From Trebonia sp036501515 (GTDB taxonomy: Bacteria > Actinomycetota > Actinomycetes > Streptosporangiales > Streptosporangiaceae), in contig DASYAD010000419.1 of assembly GCA_036501515.1 (NCBI GenBank), positions 1-21,722 on the forward strand: a stretch of DNA of 21,722 nt, given 5' to 3'. The position numbers and the translations under genes were made by a program. Shown here piece after piece: positions 14,763 through 21,498 of this stretch; position 1 is the first letter of the stretch; each line of letters begins with the position of its first letter. The notes below the pieces were generated by a model that saw only the letters and a list, made by a program, of their open reading frames with translations, searched no databases and was not told the origin of the DNA.

Positions 14763-15028
14763 AACGATTGATATACTCCTGGTAGCCGGTATCGACTGGC
14801 CTTTTTTATTGCCCTGGCGGAATCAGAATCCTACCACGCCAGCTTTTCCGGCCTGTAACACGGTAATTGCGCGGGTGCCCGCTTCCCCGGCCGCAGGGCC
14901 GGGCGCTGGGCCGGCCGCCGGCCTGGCCGCAGTGCCCGCCGCCACCAGCGTCAACGTGACCTCGCCTACCTCGTGCCCGCGTATACCTCGTGCCTAGGAT
15001 AGACAGTTGACAGCGGGAGGAGCTGAGC
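14763..15028. promoter_or_regulatory. Divergent promoter region between helR-like gene and malate synthase
   Basis: On the plus side, TAGGAT (14995-15000) is a -10 candidate with RNA start near 15007, and GGGAGGAG (15015-15022) sits 6 nt before ATG 15029. A perfect 11-bp direct repeat, TACCTCGTGCC, occurs at 14967-14977 and 14984-14994, immediately upstream of the -10 and 17 bp apart. The second copy ends where the -10 begins. It may be a tandem regulator site. The segment near 14763-14860 is AT-richer, with a T7 run near 14802-14808, and may hold the helR-side promoter, which I cannot place. Confidence 0.4.
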
Positions 15029-16627
15029 ATGCCTGAGCGCGTGGAGATCACCGGGCCCATGGAGGAACGGTACGTCGAAGTCCTGTCCCCCAAGGCGCTG
15101 GCGCTGCTTGTCAGGCTGCACGACGCGCTGGCGGAGCGGCGGGCCGATGCCCTCGCCGCGCGCCGGTCCCGCCAGGCCCAGTTGTCCGGCGGCGCGCTGC
15201 TGGACTTCCTGCCCGAGACCGCCGAAATCCGGGCCGACCCGACGTGGCGGGTCGCGGAGCCGGCCCCGGGGCTGGTCGACCGGCGGGTGGAGATCACCGG
15301 GCCGACCGACAGGAAGATGACCGTCAACGCCCTCAACAGCGGTGCGAACGTCTGGCTGGCGGACTTCGAGGACGCGAACACCCCGCTGTGGTCCAACATG
15401 ATCGAAGGCCAGCTCAACCTCAAGGACGCGCTCGACCGGACGATCGACTTCAGCACGGAAGAGGGCAAGTCCTACGCTCTGGGCCCCGACGAGGACCTGG
15501 CCACGATCGTGGTCAGGCCCCGCGGCTGGCACCTGGACGAGAAGCACATCCTCATCGACGGCCTGCGGGCCTCCGGCAGCCTCACCGACTTCGCGCTCTA
15601 CATGGCCGCCTGCGCGCAGCGGCAGCTCGACAAGGGCAAGGGCCCCTACTTCTACCTGCCGAAGATGGAGTCCCACCTCGAAGCGCGGATGTGGAACGAC
15701 GCGTTCGTCATCGCCCAGGACTTCCTGTCGGTACCGCGCGGCACGATCAGGGCCACCGTGCTGATCGAGACCATCCCGGCCGCCTTCGAGATGGAAGAGA
15801 TCCTCTACGAGCTGCGCGAGCACAGCGCAGGCCTGAACGCCGGCCGCTGGGACTACCTGTTCTCGGTTATCAAGAAGTTCCGCACCCGCGGCCGGGACTT
15901 CGCGCTGCCCGAGCGGAACGCCGTCACGATGACCGCCCCGTTCATGCGCGCCTACACCGAGCTCCTCGTCGCCACCTGCCACAAGCGGGGCGCGTTCGCC
16001 ATGGGCGGCATGGCCGCCTTCATACCGTCCCGGCGCGACGCTGAGGTCAACGCCGTCGCGATGGCCAAGGTGCGCGAGGACAAGACCCGCGAGGCGGGTG
16101 ACGGGTTCGACGGCTCCTGGGTCGCCCACCCCGACCTGGTTCCGCTCTGCCGTGAAGTGTTCGACTCGGTCCTCGGGATCGATCCGAACCAGCTCGGGAA
16201 GCAGCGCCCGGACGTGTCCGTCACCGCCGCCGACCTGCTGGCGGTGTCCAAGACCCCCGGCGGCGTGACCGAAGCCGGCCTGCGGAACAACATCTCCGTG
16301 GCGCTGCAGTACCTCGCCGCCTGGCTCGGCGGCACCGGCGCGGTCGCGATCTTCAACCTGATGGAGGACGCCGCCACGGCGGAGATCTCCCGCTCGCAGA
16401 TCTGGCAGTGGATCCACAACGAGGTCATCCTCGACGACGGCCCGCTCGTGACAAAGGACGTGGTCGAGCGCATGATCGATGAGGAGCTTGAGAAGATCCG
16501 CGCGCTCGCGGGCGACAGCTTCAGCACGGCCAGGTACGGCCAGGCGGTCGCCTTGTTCACCGAGGTGGCGCTGGCGGACTCGTTCGCCGAGTTCCTGACG
16601 CTGCCGGCATACGAGCGTATGCCGTAG
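15029..16627 (+). CDS. aceB: Malate synthase A
   Basis: The 532-residue length matches isoform A (E. coli AceB is about 533). It condenses glyoxylate with acetyl-CoA to malate. Family marks are VEITGPTDRKMTVNALNSGA (87-106), ADFEDANTPLW (111-121), VVRPRGWHL (161-169, with the glyoxylate-binding Arg), ETIPAAFEMEEILYELREH (247-265, with a metal-binding Glu) and NLMEDAATAEISRSQIWQW (443-461, with the catalytic Asp near 447). The start is supported by GGGAGGAG with 6-nt spacing. It heads a run of four genes with glycolate oxidase subunits. In E. coli the glc operon instead carries malate synthase G, so here an A-type enzyme fills that place. No isocitrate lyase gene is in the window, which suggests the glyoxylate comes from glycolate. 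Confidence 0.96.
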   Translation: MPERVEITGPMEERYVEVLSPKALALLVRLHDALAERRADALAARRSRQAQLSGGALLDFLPETAEIRADPTWRVAEPAPGLVDRRVEITGPTDRKMTVNALNSGANVWLADFEDANTPLWSNMIEGQLNLKDALDRTIDFSTEEGKSYALGPDEDLATIVVRPRGWHLDEKHILIDGLRASGSLTDFALYMAACAQRQLDKGKGPYFYLPKMESHLEARMWNDAFVIAQDFLSVPRGTIRATVLIETIPAAFEMEEILYELREHSAGLNAGRWDYLFSVIKKFRTRGRDFALPERNAVTMTAPFMRAYTELLVATCHKRGAFAMGGMAAFIPSRRDAEVNAVAMAKVREDKTREAGDGFDGSWVAHPDLVPLCREVFDSVLGIDPNQLGKQRPDVSVTAADLLAVSKTPGGVTEAGLRNNISVALQYLAAWLGGTGAVAIFNLMEDAATAEISRSQIWQWIHNEVILDDGPLVTKDVVERMIDEELEKIRALAGDSFSTARYGQAVALFTEVALADSFAEFLTLPAYERMP

Positions 16628-16644
16628 GAAAAGGGGGCGGCCCG

Positions 16645-18180
16645 ATGGCCGACGCTGTTGCGGAGACGGTGACCGTACGCACGGGTGACGTGCGGACCGG
16701 GACGAGCGCGCCCGGCGTGCCCGGCGCCGCCGCCGCTGCTCTCGCGGCGGTGATGCGGGACATCTGCGGTCCGGCCGACGTCATCACCGATCCGCTTGAA
16801 CTGCGGACCTACGAATGCGACGGGCTGACATCGCACCGCACCGTGCCGGCGCTCGTGGTGCTGCCAGAGACGGCCGGCGAGGTCGCCGCCGTGGTGCGGG
16901 CGTGCGCCGCCGCGGGAGTGCCGTTCGTGGCGCGGGGCAGCGGCACCGGGCTGTCCGGCGGCGCCGTGCCGCACGCGTCAGGGGTGCTGATCGTCATGAC
17001 CCGGATGCGCCGGATCGTAGAGGTCGACCCGGTCGCCCGGCGCGCGGTCGTCGAGCCCGGCGTCACCAACCTGTCGGTGACCGAGGCGGCCCGGCCGTAC
17101 GGGCTGTTCTACGCGCCCGACCCGTCGTCGCAGGTGGTCTGCTCAGTCGGCGGGAACGTGGCCGAGAACTCGGGCGGCGCGCACTGCCTCAAGCACGGCT
17201 TCACGGTCAACCACGTGCTCGGTCTCGAGATCGTCACCCCCGCGGGCGAACTGACCTGGCTGGGCGACGGGACCGGGGCGAGCAGCGGTTACGACCTGCT
17301 CGGCGCGTTCACCGGCTCCGAGGGCACCCTCGGCATCGTCACCAAGATCGTCGTCAAGCTGACCCCGGCGCCGGAAGCGGTCCACCTGGTGCTGGCCGCC
17401 TACGACTCCCTCGAAGCGGGCGGCCGCGCCGTCACCGACATCATCGCCGCCGGGATCGTGCCGGCCGCGATCGAGATGATGGACGCACTGGCGATCGAGG
17501 CCGCCGAGGCGGCGGTGCACTGCGGCTACCCCGACGGCGCCAGGGCGGTCCTGCTGGTCGAGCTCGACGGACCCGCGGCCGAGGTGTCGGCGGAACTGGC
17601 GATGGTCAGGGACATCTGCCACCGCGCGGGCGCCTGGGAGATCAGGACGGCCGACGACCCGGTCGAGCGGGCGAGCATCTGGGCAGGCCGCAAGTCGGCC
17701 TTCGCCGCGGTCGGGCGGCTGTCCCCCGCCTACATCGTGCAGGACGGCGTGGTGCCGCGCACCGTGCTCGGCGACGTGCTGGCGAGGATCGCCAAGCTGT
17801 CGGCGGAGTCCGGGATCCGGGTCGCGAACGTCTTCCACGCCGGCGACGGGAACCTGCATCCGCTGGTGCTCTACAACGACGCCGTGCCGGGTGAGAGGGA
17901 ACGGGCCGAAGAGGTCTCCGGGGCGATCCTCGACAGCTGCATCGAGTACGGCGGGTCGATCACCGGCGAGCACGGTGTCGGGGTGGACAAGTCCAGGTAC
18001 CTGCCGAAGATGTTCACCGCCGACGACCTCGACACCATGCAGCTCGTCCGGTGCGCCTTCGACCCCGCGTCCCTGTGCAACCCGGGCAAGATCTTCCCGA
18101 CACCGCGGCTGTGCGGCGAGGTCCCCGGTCACCGCCGCGGTCCGCACCCAGGTGCGGGTTCCGGCGCGGAGATCTTTTAA
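16645..18180 (+). CDS. glcD: Glycolate oxidase FAD-binding subunit GlcD
   Basis: The protein has 511 residues. After a nonconserved Ala/Thr-rich lead (1-30), the FAD-binding PCMH domain spans about 66-245: PALVVLPETAGEVAAVVRAC (68-87), GVPFVARGSGTGLSGGAVPH (92-111) and DPSSQVVCSVGGNVAENSGG (158-177). The FAD-oxidase C-terminal domain follows, with FHAGDGNLHPLVLYN (about 398-412) and GGSITGEHGVGVDK (about 437-450), the cap motif near the substrate site. With GlcE and GlcF it oxidises glycolate (or D-lactate-like 2-hydroxy acids) to glyoxylate, passing electrons to the respiratory chain. It starts 17 nt after aceB with AAGGGGG upstream, and its TAA stop shares one base with the glcE ATG. The last 20 or so residues (HRRGPHPGAGSG) are low-complexity. 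Confidence 0.92.
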   Translation: MADAVAETVTVRTGDVRTGTSAPGVPGAAAAALAAVMRDICGPADVITDPLELRTYECDGLTSHRTVPALVVLPETAGEVAAVVRACAAAGVPFVARGSGTGLSGGAVPHASGVLIVMTRMRRIVEVDPVARRAVVEPGVTNLSVTEAARPYGLFYAPDPSSQVVCSVGGNVAENSGGAHCLKHGFTVNHVLGLEIVTPAGELTWLGDGTGASSGYDLLGAFTGSEGTLGIVTKIVVKLTPAPEAVHLVLAAYDSLEAGGRAVTDIIAAGIVPAAIEMMDALAIEAAEAAVHCGYPDGARAVLLVELDGPAAEVSAELAMVRDICHRAGAWEIRTADDPVERASIWAGRKSAFAAVGRLSPAYIVQDGVVPRTVLGDVLARIAKLSAESGIRVANVFHAGDGNLHPLVLYNDAVPGERERAEEVSGAILDSCIEYGGSITGEHGVGVDKSRYLPKMFTADDLDTMQLVRCAFDPASLCNPGKIFPTPRLCGEVPGHRRGPHPGAGSGAEIF

Positions 18181-19517
18181 TGGGATACAGAACGGAAGCG
18201 GCTTCCTCCGGGATCATGAAGGCGCTCGCCGCGGCCTGCGAGGACGTGCGCGACGGCGCGGATCTTGACGTCGTCGACGGGCTTCGGCCCGCGTTCGCGG
18301 CCTCGCCCGCGTCAACCGAGCAGGCGGCCGCGCTGCTGCGCGCGGCGGCCGACCGGTCGCTGGCGGTGCTCGTGCGCGGCGGCGGGTCGCGGCTTTCCTG
18401 GGGCACCCCGCCCGCGCGCTGCGACCTCGTCGTCGACACCACGCGGATGCCGGCTGTGCTCGAGCACGCGTCCGGCGACCTGGTCGCCCGGGTGCAGGCC
18501 GGGGCGCGGATGGGCGACGTCGCGGCCGAACTGGCCAGGGCCGGGCAGGAGATCGCCCTTGACGTGCCCGCGGGCGCCACGGTTGGCGGAGTGGTCGCGT
18601 CCGGGCTGGCCGGTCCGCGGCGGCTGCGCTACGGGACGCCCCGCGACCTGCTGATCGGGACCACGGTCGTGCGGGCCGACGGCACCGTCGCCAAGTCAGG
18701 CGGCAAGGTCGTCAAGAACGTGGCCGGCTACGACCTGGGGAAGCTGTTCGCCGGGTCGGCCGGGACCCTCGGGCTGATCACCGAGGCCATCTTCCGGCTG
18801 CACCCGCTGCCAGCGGCGCGGGGCTACGTGACCGCGGAGTACGTCGCCGTTTCGGTCGCGTGCGATGCGGTCGCCGCCGCCGCGAACTCGCCGCTTACCG
18901 CCTCCGCGGTCGAGCTGTCGCGGTCCGCGCCTGGCGCGCCGATCAAGGTCGGCGTGCTGGTTGAGGGCTCGGCCGAAGGCGTCGAAGCGCGTGCGGGCCG
19001 GATGGCCGATTTGCTCGGGCCCGCTTCCGTCGCGGCCGAGGCGCCGGCCTGGTGGCGGGGTGCCCTGGCCGCTGTCCCCGGCGAGACGCTGGTCCGGGTG
19101 TCGTTCTGGGTCTCCGCGCTCGGCCGGGTGCTTGACGCGGTCGACGCGGCGGCCGGGCACGCGGGCGTGTCGCCCGTCATCGAAGGCTCGGCGGGCGCGG
19201 GCGTGCTCTACCTGCGCTTCGGCGCTGCCGAGGCTGGATCCGACGAGGCCAGGTCCGGCGAGGCCAGGTCCGGCGAGGCCAGATCCGCGCAGGCCCGCTT
19301 CGTCGCGCAGCTGCGCGCGGCGGTGGCGGGCGAGCGCGGCGCCGTCGCCGTACTGACGGCGCCCGCGGGCGTGCGGACGGAGCTGGCCGCGTACGGCGGG
19401 ATGAGCGGCCAGGTGCCGGGACTTGCGCTGATGCGGTCGGTCAAGGACCAGTTCGATCCGCGGCACCTGCTGGCGCCCGGCCGGTTCCCGGAAACAGTCT
19501 TAGTTCAAGCAGTCTGA
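18180..19517 (+). CDS. glcE: Glycolate oxidase FAD-binding subunit GlcE
   Basis: The protein has 445 residues, longer than E. coli GlcE (about 350). The PCMH FAD-binding domain covers about 35-215: LAVLVRGGGSRLSWGTPP (61-78), ARVQAGARMGDVAAELARAG (103-122), LDVPAGATVGGVVASGLAGP (126-145) and SGGKVVKNVAGYDLGKLFAGS (about 172-192). The C-terminus ends in the usual FDPRHLLAPGRF. The start ATG overlaps the glcD stop (TAATG), with GGAG 8 nt upstream, so translation is coupled. It works as the second flavin subunit of the GlcDEF complex. Oddly, residues near 355-371 are a tandem five-residue repeat (Glu-Ala-Arg-Ser-Gly) in a likely surface loop. A 15-bp repeat also covers its stop codon. Confidence 0.88.
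   Translation: MGYRTEAASSGIMKALAAACEDVRDGADLDVVDGLRPAFAASPASTEQAAALLRAAADRSLAVLVRGGGSRLSWGTPPARCDLVVDTTRMPAVLEHASGDLVARVQAGARMGDVAAELARAGQEIALDVPAGATVGGVVASGLAGPRRLRYGTPRDLLIGTTVVRADGTVAKSGGKVVKNVAGYDLGKLFAGSAGTLGLITEAIFRLHPLPAARGYVTAEYVAVSVACDAVAAAANSPLTASAVELSRSAPGAPIKVGVLVEGSAEGVEARAGRMADLLGPASVAAEAPAWWRGALAAVPGETLVRVSFWVSALGRVLDAVDAAAGHAGVSPVIEGSAGAGVLYLRFGAAEAGSDEARSGEARSGEARSAQARFVAQLRAAVAGERGAVAVLTAPAGVRTELAAYGGMSGQVPGLALMRSVKDQFDPRHLLAPGRFPETVLVQAV
19245..19289 (+). repeat. 15-bp tandem repeat inside glcE
   Basis: GAGGCCAGGTCCGGC occurs at 19245-19259 and identically at 19260-19274, with a third degenerate copy at 19275-19289. It encodes the Glu-Ala-Arg-Ser-Gly repeat. Copies one and two are identical, suggesting recent slippage. 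Confidence 0.85.
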
Positions 19518-19536
19518 CCTGAAGCAGTCTGAGGAG
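19492..19536 (+). repeat. 15-bp tandem repeat across the glcE stop and glcF ribosome site
   Basis: AAGCAGTCTGA occurs at 19507-19517 and 19522-19532, exactly 15 bp apart, with a weaker third unit (AAACAGTCTTA) 15 bp earlier. The first full copy contains the glcE TGA stop and the second runs into the GAGGAG ribosome site of glcF. Confidence 0.7.
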
Positions 19537-19540
19537 CTCG

Positions 19541-21025
19541 ATGAGCGAGGACGTGGTGGGACCGGTCGTTAGCGGTCACAGCTCTGATGAGGCGGCGGAC
19601 CGCATCCGTTCGGTGGTCAAGGACTGCGTACACTGCGGGTTCTGCCTGCCCGCCTGCCCGACCTATTCGCTGTGGGAAGAGGAGATGGACTCCCCCCGGG
19701 GCCGGATATACCTGGTCGGCCAGCTGCTCGACGGCGCACCCCTGACCCCGGCCGCGGGCGAGCACTTCGACCGCTGCCTCGGCTGCATGGCCTGCATGAC
19801 CGCGTGCCCGTCCGGGGTGCAGTACGATCAGATCATCGAGGCGGCGCGGGAGTGGACCGAGTCGGCGGGCACGGGGACTGCGGGGGCTGCGCCGTCTGCG
19901 GGGTCTGCGGGCACGGGCCCGGCGGGCACGGGCTCGGGCTCGGCGGGCACGGGGTCTGACGCGGGCGGCCGCCGGTCCGTGCGGCTCGGACCCGCGGGTC
20001 TGGCCCCCGGCGGCTCGGTTCCTGCGGCGCGGCGCCCGCTGCGCGACCGGCTGACGCGGGCTGGCATCTTCGCGCTGTTTCCGTACCCGACGCGGCTGCG
20101 GCTGGCCATGGCCCCGCTGCGGGTGCTGCAGCGGACGGGCGCGGACCGGCTGATCACCCGGACTGGCCTGGTCGGCCGGGTGTCCCCGTCGGCGGAACAG
20201 GCCCTGCGGCTGGCGCCCCCCGCCACCAGGCCGCTGCCACCGGGCCAGTTCCCTGAGCGGGTGGCGGCCCGGGGGCCGCGGCGGGCCGTGGTCGGCATGC
20301 TCACCGGGTGCGTGCAGTCGGTCTTCTTCCCCCGGGTCAACGCGGCGACGGCGCGGGTGCTCGCCGCCGAGGGCTGCGACGTCATCATCCCGCGCGCGCA
20401 GGGGTGCTGCGGAGCCCTGTCGCTGCACTCGGGACGGGCGGCCGAGGCCGTCGGGTTCGCGCAGCGGACGATCGAGACGTTCGAGGCCGCCGGCGTCGAC
20501 ACGATCGTGATCAACTCAGCCGGCTGCGGGTCGGCGATGAAAGAGTACGAGCGGCTGTTCGCCGGTTCCCCCGCGTGGGCAGCCCGGGCGGCGGCGCTGT
20601 CAGCGAAGGTGCGGGACCTGGCGGAGTTCCTCGACGCGCTCGGCCCGGCCGCCGAGCGGCACCCGGTCGAGGCCCGCGCGGCCTACCATGACGCCTGCCA
20701 CCTGGGTCACGCGCAGCGCATCACCGCCGCTCCGCGAGCCCTGCTGCGCGGCATACCTGGGCTTGAGCTGGTGGAACTGCAGGACGCCGGAACGTGCTGC
20801 GGCTCCGCTGGCGTCTACAACCTGCTCCAGCCGCAGGCCGCCCGCCAGTTCGGGTCACGCAAAGCCGACTCCGTGGTGTCCTCGGGGGCCGAGCTGCTGA
20901 TCTCAGCCAACCCCGGCTGCACCCTGCAGATCTCGGCCGAGCTCACCGCCCGCGGCATCGCCCTGCGCACCGCCCACACCGCCGAAATCCTCGACGCCTC
21001 AATCAACGGCGTCCCCCTCCCCTGA
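19541..21025 (+). CDS. glcF: Glycolate oxidase iron-sulfur subunit GlcF
   Basis: The protein has 494 residues. Two [4Fe-4S] motifs lie at CVHCGFCLPACP (29-40) and CLGCMACMTACP (79-90). Two CCG domains follow, with GCVQSVFFPRVNAATARVL (256-274) and GCC (288-290), then DACHLGHAQRI (384-394) and TCCGSAGVYNLLQP (418-431). GlcF carries electrons from the GlcD/GlcE flavins to quinone at the membrane. It starts 23 nt after glcE, with GAGGAG about 6 nt upstream. It is longer than E. coli GlcF (about 407) mainly because of a Gly/Ala/Ser/Thr-rich segment (109-143) plus a Pro/Arg-rich stretch (to about 168) between the ferredoxin part and the CCG part. The insert is encoded by GCGGGCACGGG-like repeats (about 19866-19965). 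All cluster and CCG Cys residues are intact, so it should be functional. Confidence 0.93.
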   Translation: MSEDVVGPVVSGHSSDEAADRIRSVVKDCVHCGFCLPACPTYSLWEEEMDSPRGRIYLVGQLLDGAPLTPAAGEHFDRCLGCMACMTACPSGVQYDQIIEAAREWTESAGTGTAGAAPSAGSAGTGPAGTGSGSAGTGSDAGGRRSVRLGPAGLAPGGSVPAARRPLRDRLTRAGIFALFPYPTRLRLAMAPLRVLQRTGADRLITRTGLVGRVSPSAEQALRLAPPATRPLPPGQFPERVAARGPRRAVVGMLTGCVQSVFFPRVNAATARVLAAEGCDVIIPRAQGCCGALSLHSGRAAEAVGFAQRTIETFEAAGVDTIVINSAGCGSAMKEYERLFAGSPAWAARAAALSAKVRDLAEFLDALGPAAERHPVEARAAYHDACHLGHAQRITAAPRALLRGIPGLELVELQDAGTCCGSAGVYNLLQPQAARQFGSRKADSVVSSGAELLISANPGCTLQISAELTARGIALRTAHTAEILDASINGVPLP

Positions 21026-21190
21026 CGCCCCCACCCCCTCCGGCGCCTACGCCCCCTCCAACACCTCTGGCCCCTCCGCCCGTCCCTAACTGTCGGCCTC
21101 GCCGCCAACTGCGTCCCCTCCGGAACCGGCCGGTCCGCGTCGCCGACGCCCCCTCCCTCAACCGGTCTTGTCCTCAGCTGCTCTCCTTCG
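21010..21190 (+). terminator. C-rich, G-poor stretch, possible Rho-dependent termination region
   Basis: From the last codons of glcF the plus strand becomes strongly C-rich and G-poor; for example 21021-21060 has 26 C and 6 G in 40 bases. No stable hairpin with a T-run is visible. Such C>G strings are typical of Rho loading sites, and this one is placed at the end of the aceB-glcDEF operon. Confidence 0.35.
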
Positions 21191-21223
21191 CTTCTGCGGC
21201 CACTTTGGTTACGTGAATCCGGC

Positions 21224-21359
21224 GCCACTTCCTATCACTTGGGAGCACTTTTTCGACTTTCTATCAGTTAGAGCTATTTTCGCGCCCTTTTTGTCATGGA
21301 ATGCGACACCCGAACTGATAGAAAGTGGGTCGCCCCTGCGCGAAGTGATAGGAAGTGGC
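21224..21359. repeat. Nested inverted-repeat element A-B-B'-A'
   Basis: The outer arms are A GCCACTTCCTATCACTT (21224-21240) and A' (21343-21359), perfectly complementary over 17 bp. The inner arms are B ACTTTCTATCAGTT (21256-21269) and B' (21313-21326), perfect over 14 bp. A and B are variants of one motif, ACTTYCTATCASTT. Spacers between A and B and between B' and A' are 15 and 16 nt, and the central loop is 43 nt. The stretch is clearly AT-richer than its surroundings. It could be a regulator-binding array, a structured RNA or a small mobile-element remnant. Confidence 0.8.
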
Positions 21360-21424
21360 ACGGCCGCGACCGCGACGGCACCGGCAGGATCGGGTCCGCC
21401 AGGACTGCGACGCCACCTCGTGTG

Positions 21425-21498
21425 CCCCGCCCCGGGGGGCCCCGCCCGGGTGGCCCCGCCCCGGGTGGCCCCGCCACGGGTGGCCCCGCCACGGGGGG
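21425..21498 (+). repeat. 15-bp tandem repeat of CCCCGCC-GGGTGG units
   Basis: Five consecutive units of 15, 14, 15, 15 and 15 bp (consensus CCCCGCCMCGGGTGG) start at 21425, 21440, 21454, 21469 and 21484. The first and last units end in GGGGGG. In one plus frame they read Pro-Ala-Thr-Gly-Gly. Confidence 0.8.

Noticed and set aside
15007..15012. A perfect TTGACA -35 hexamer just before malate synthase.
   Set aside because: Its -10 would fall inside the coding sequence, and the ribosome site lies immediately downstream; it looks like chance.
14966..16417. A 483-codon open frame on the minus strand over malate synthase.
   Set aside because: It is antisense to a well-supported enzyme and has the Val/Glu/Gly/Arg-rich composition of a shadow.
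17143..18147. A 334-codon minus-strand open frame over glcD.
   Set aside because: It is antisense to glcD and has no recognisable motif.
21425..21498. A CRISPR-like array.
   Set aside because: The units are contiguous 15-mers with no spacers, so it is a simple tandem repeat.
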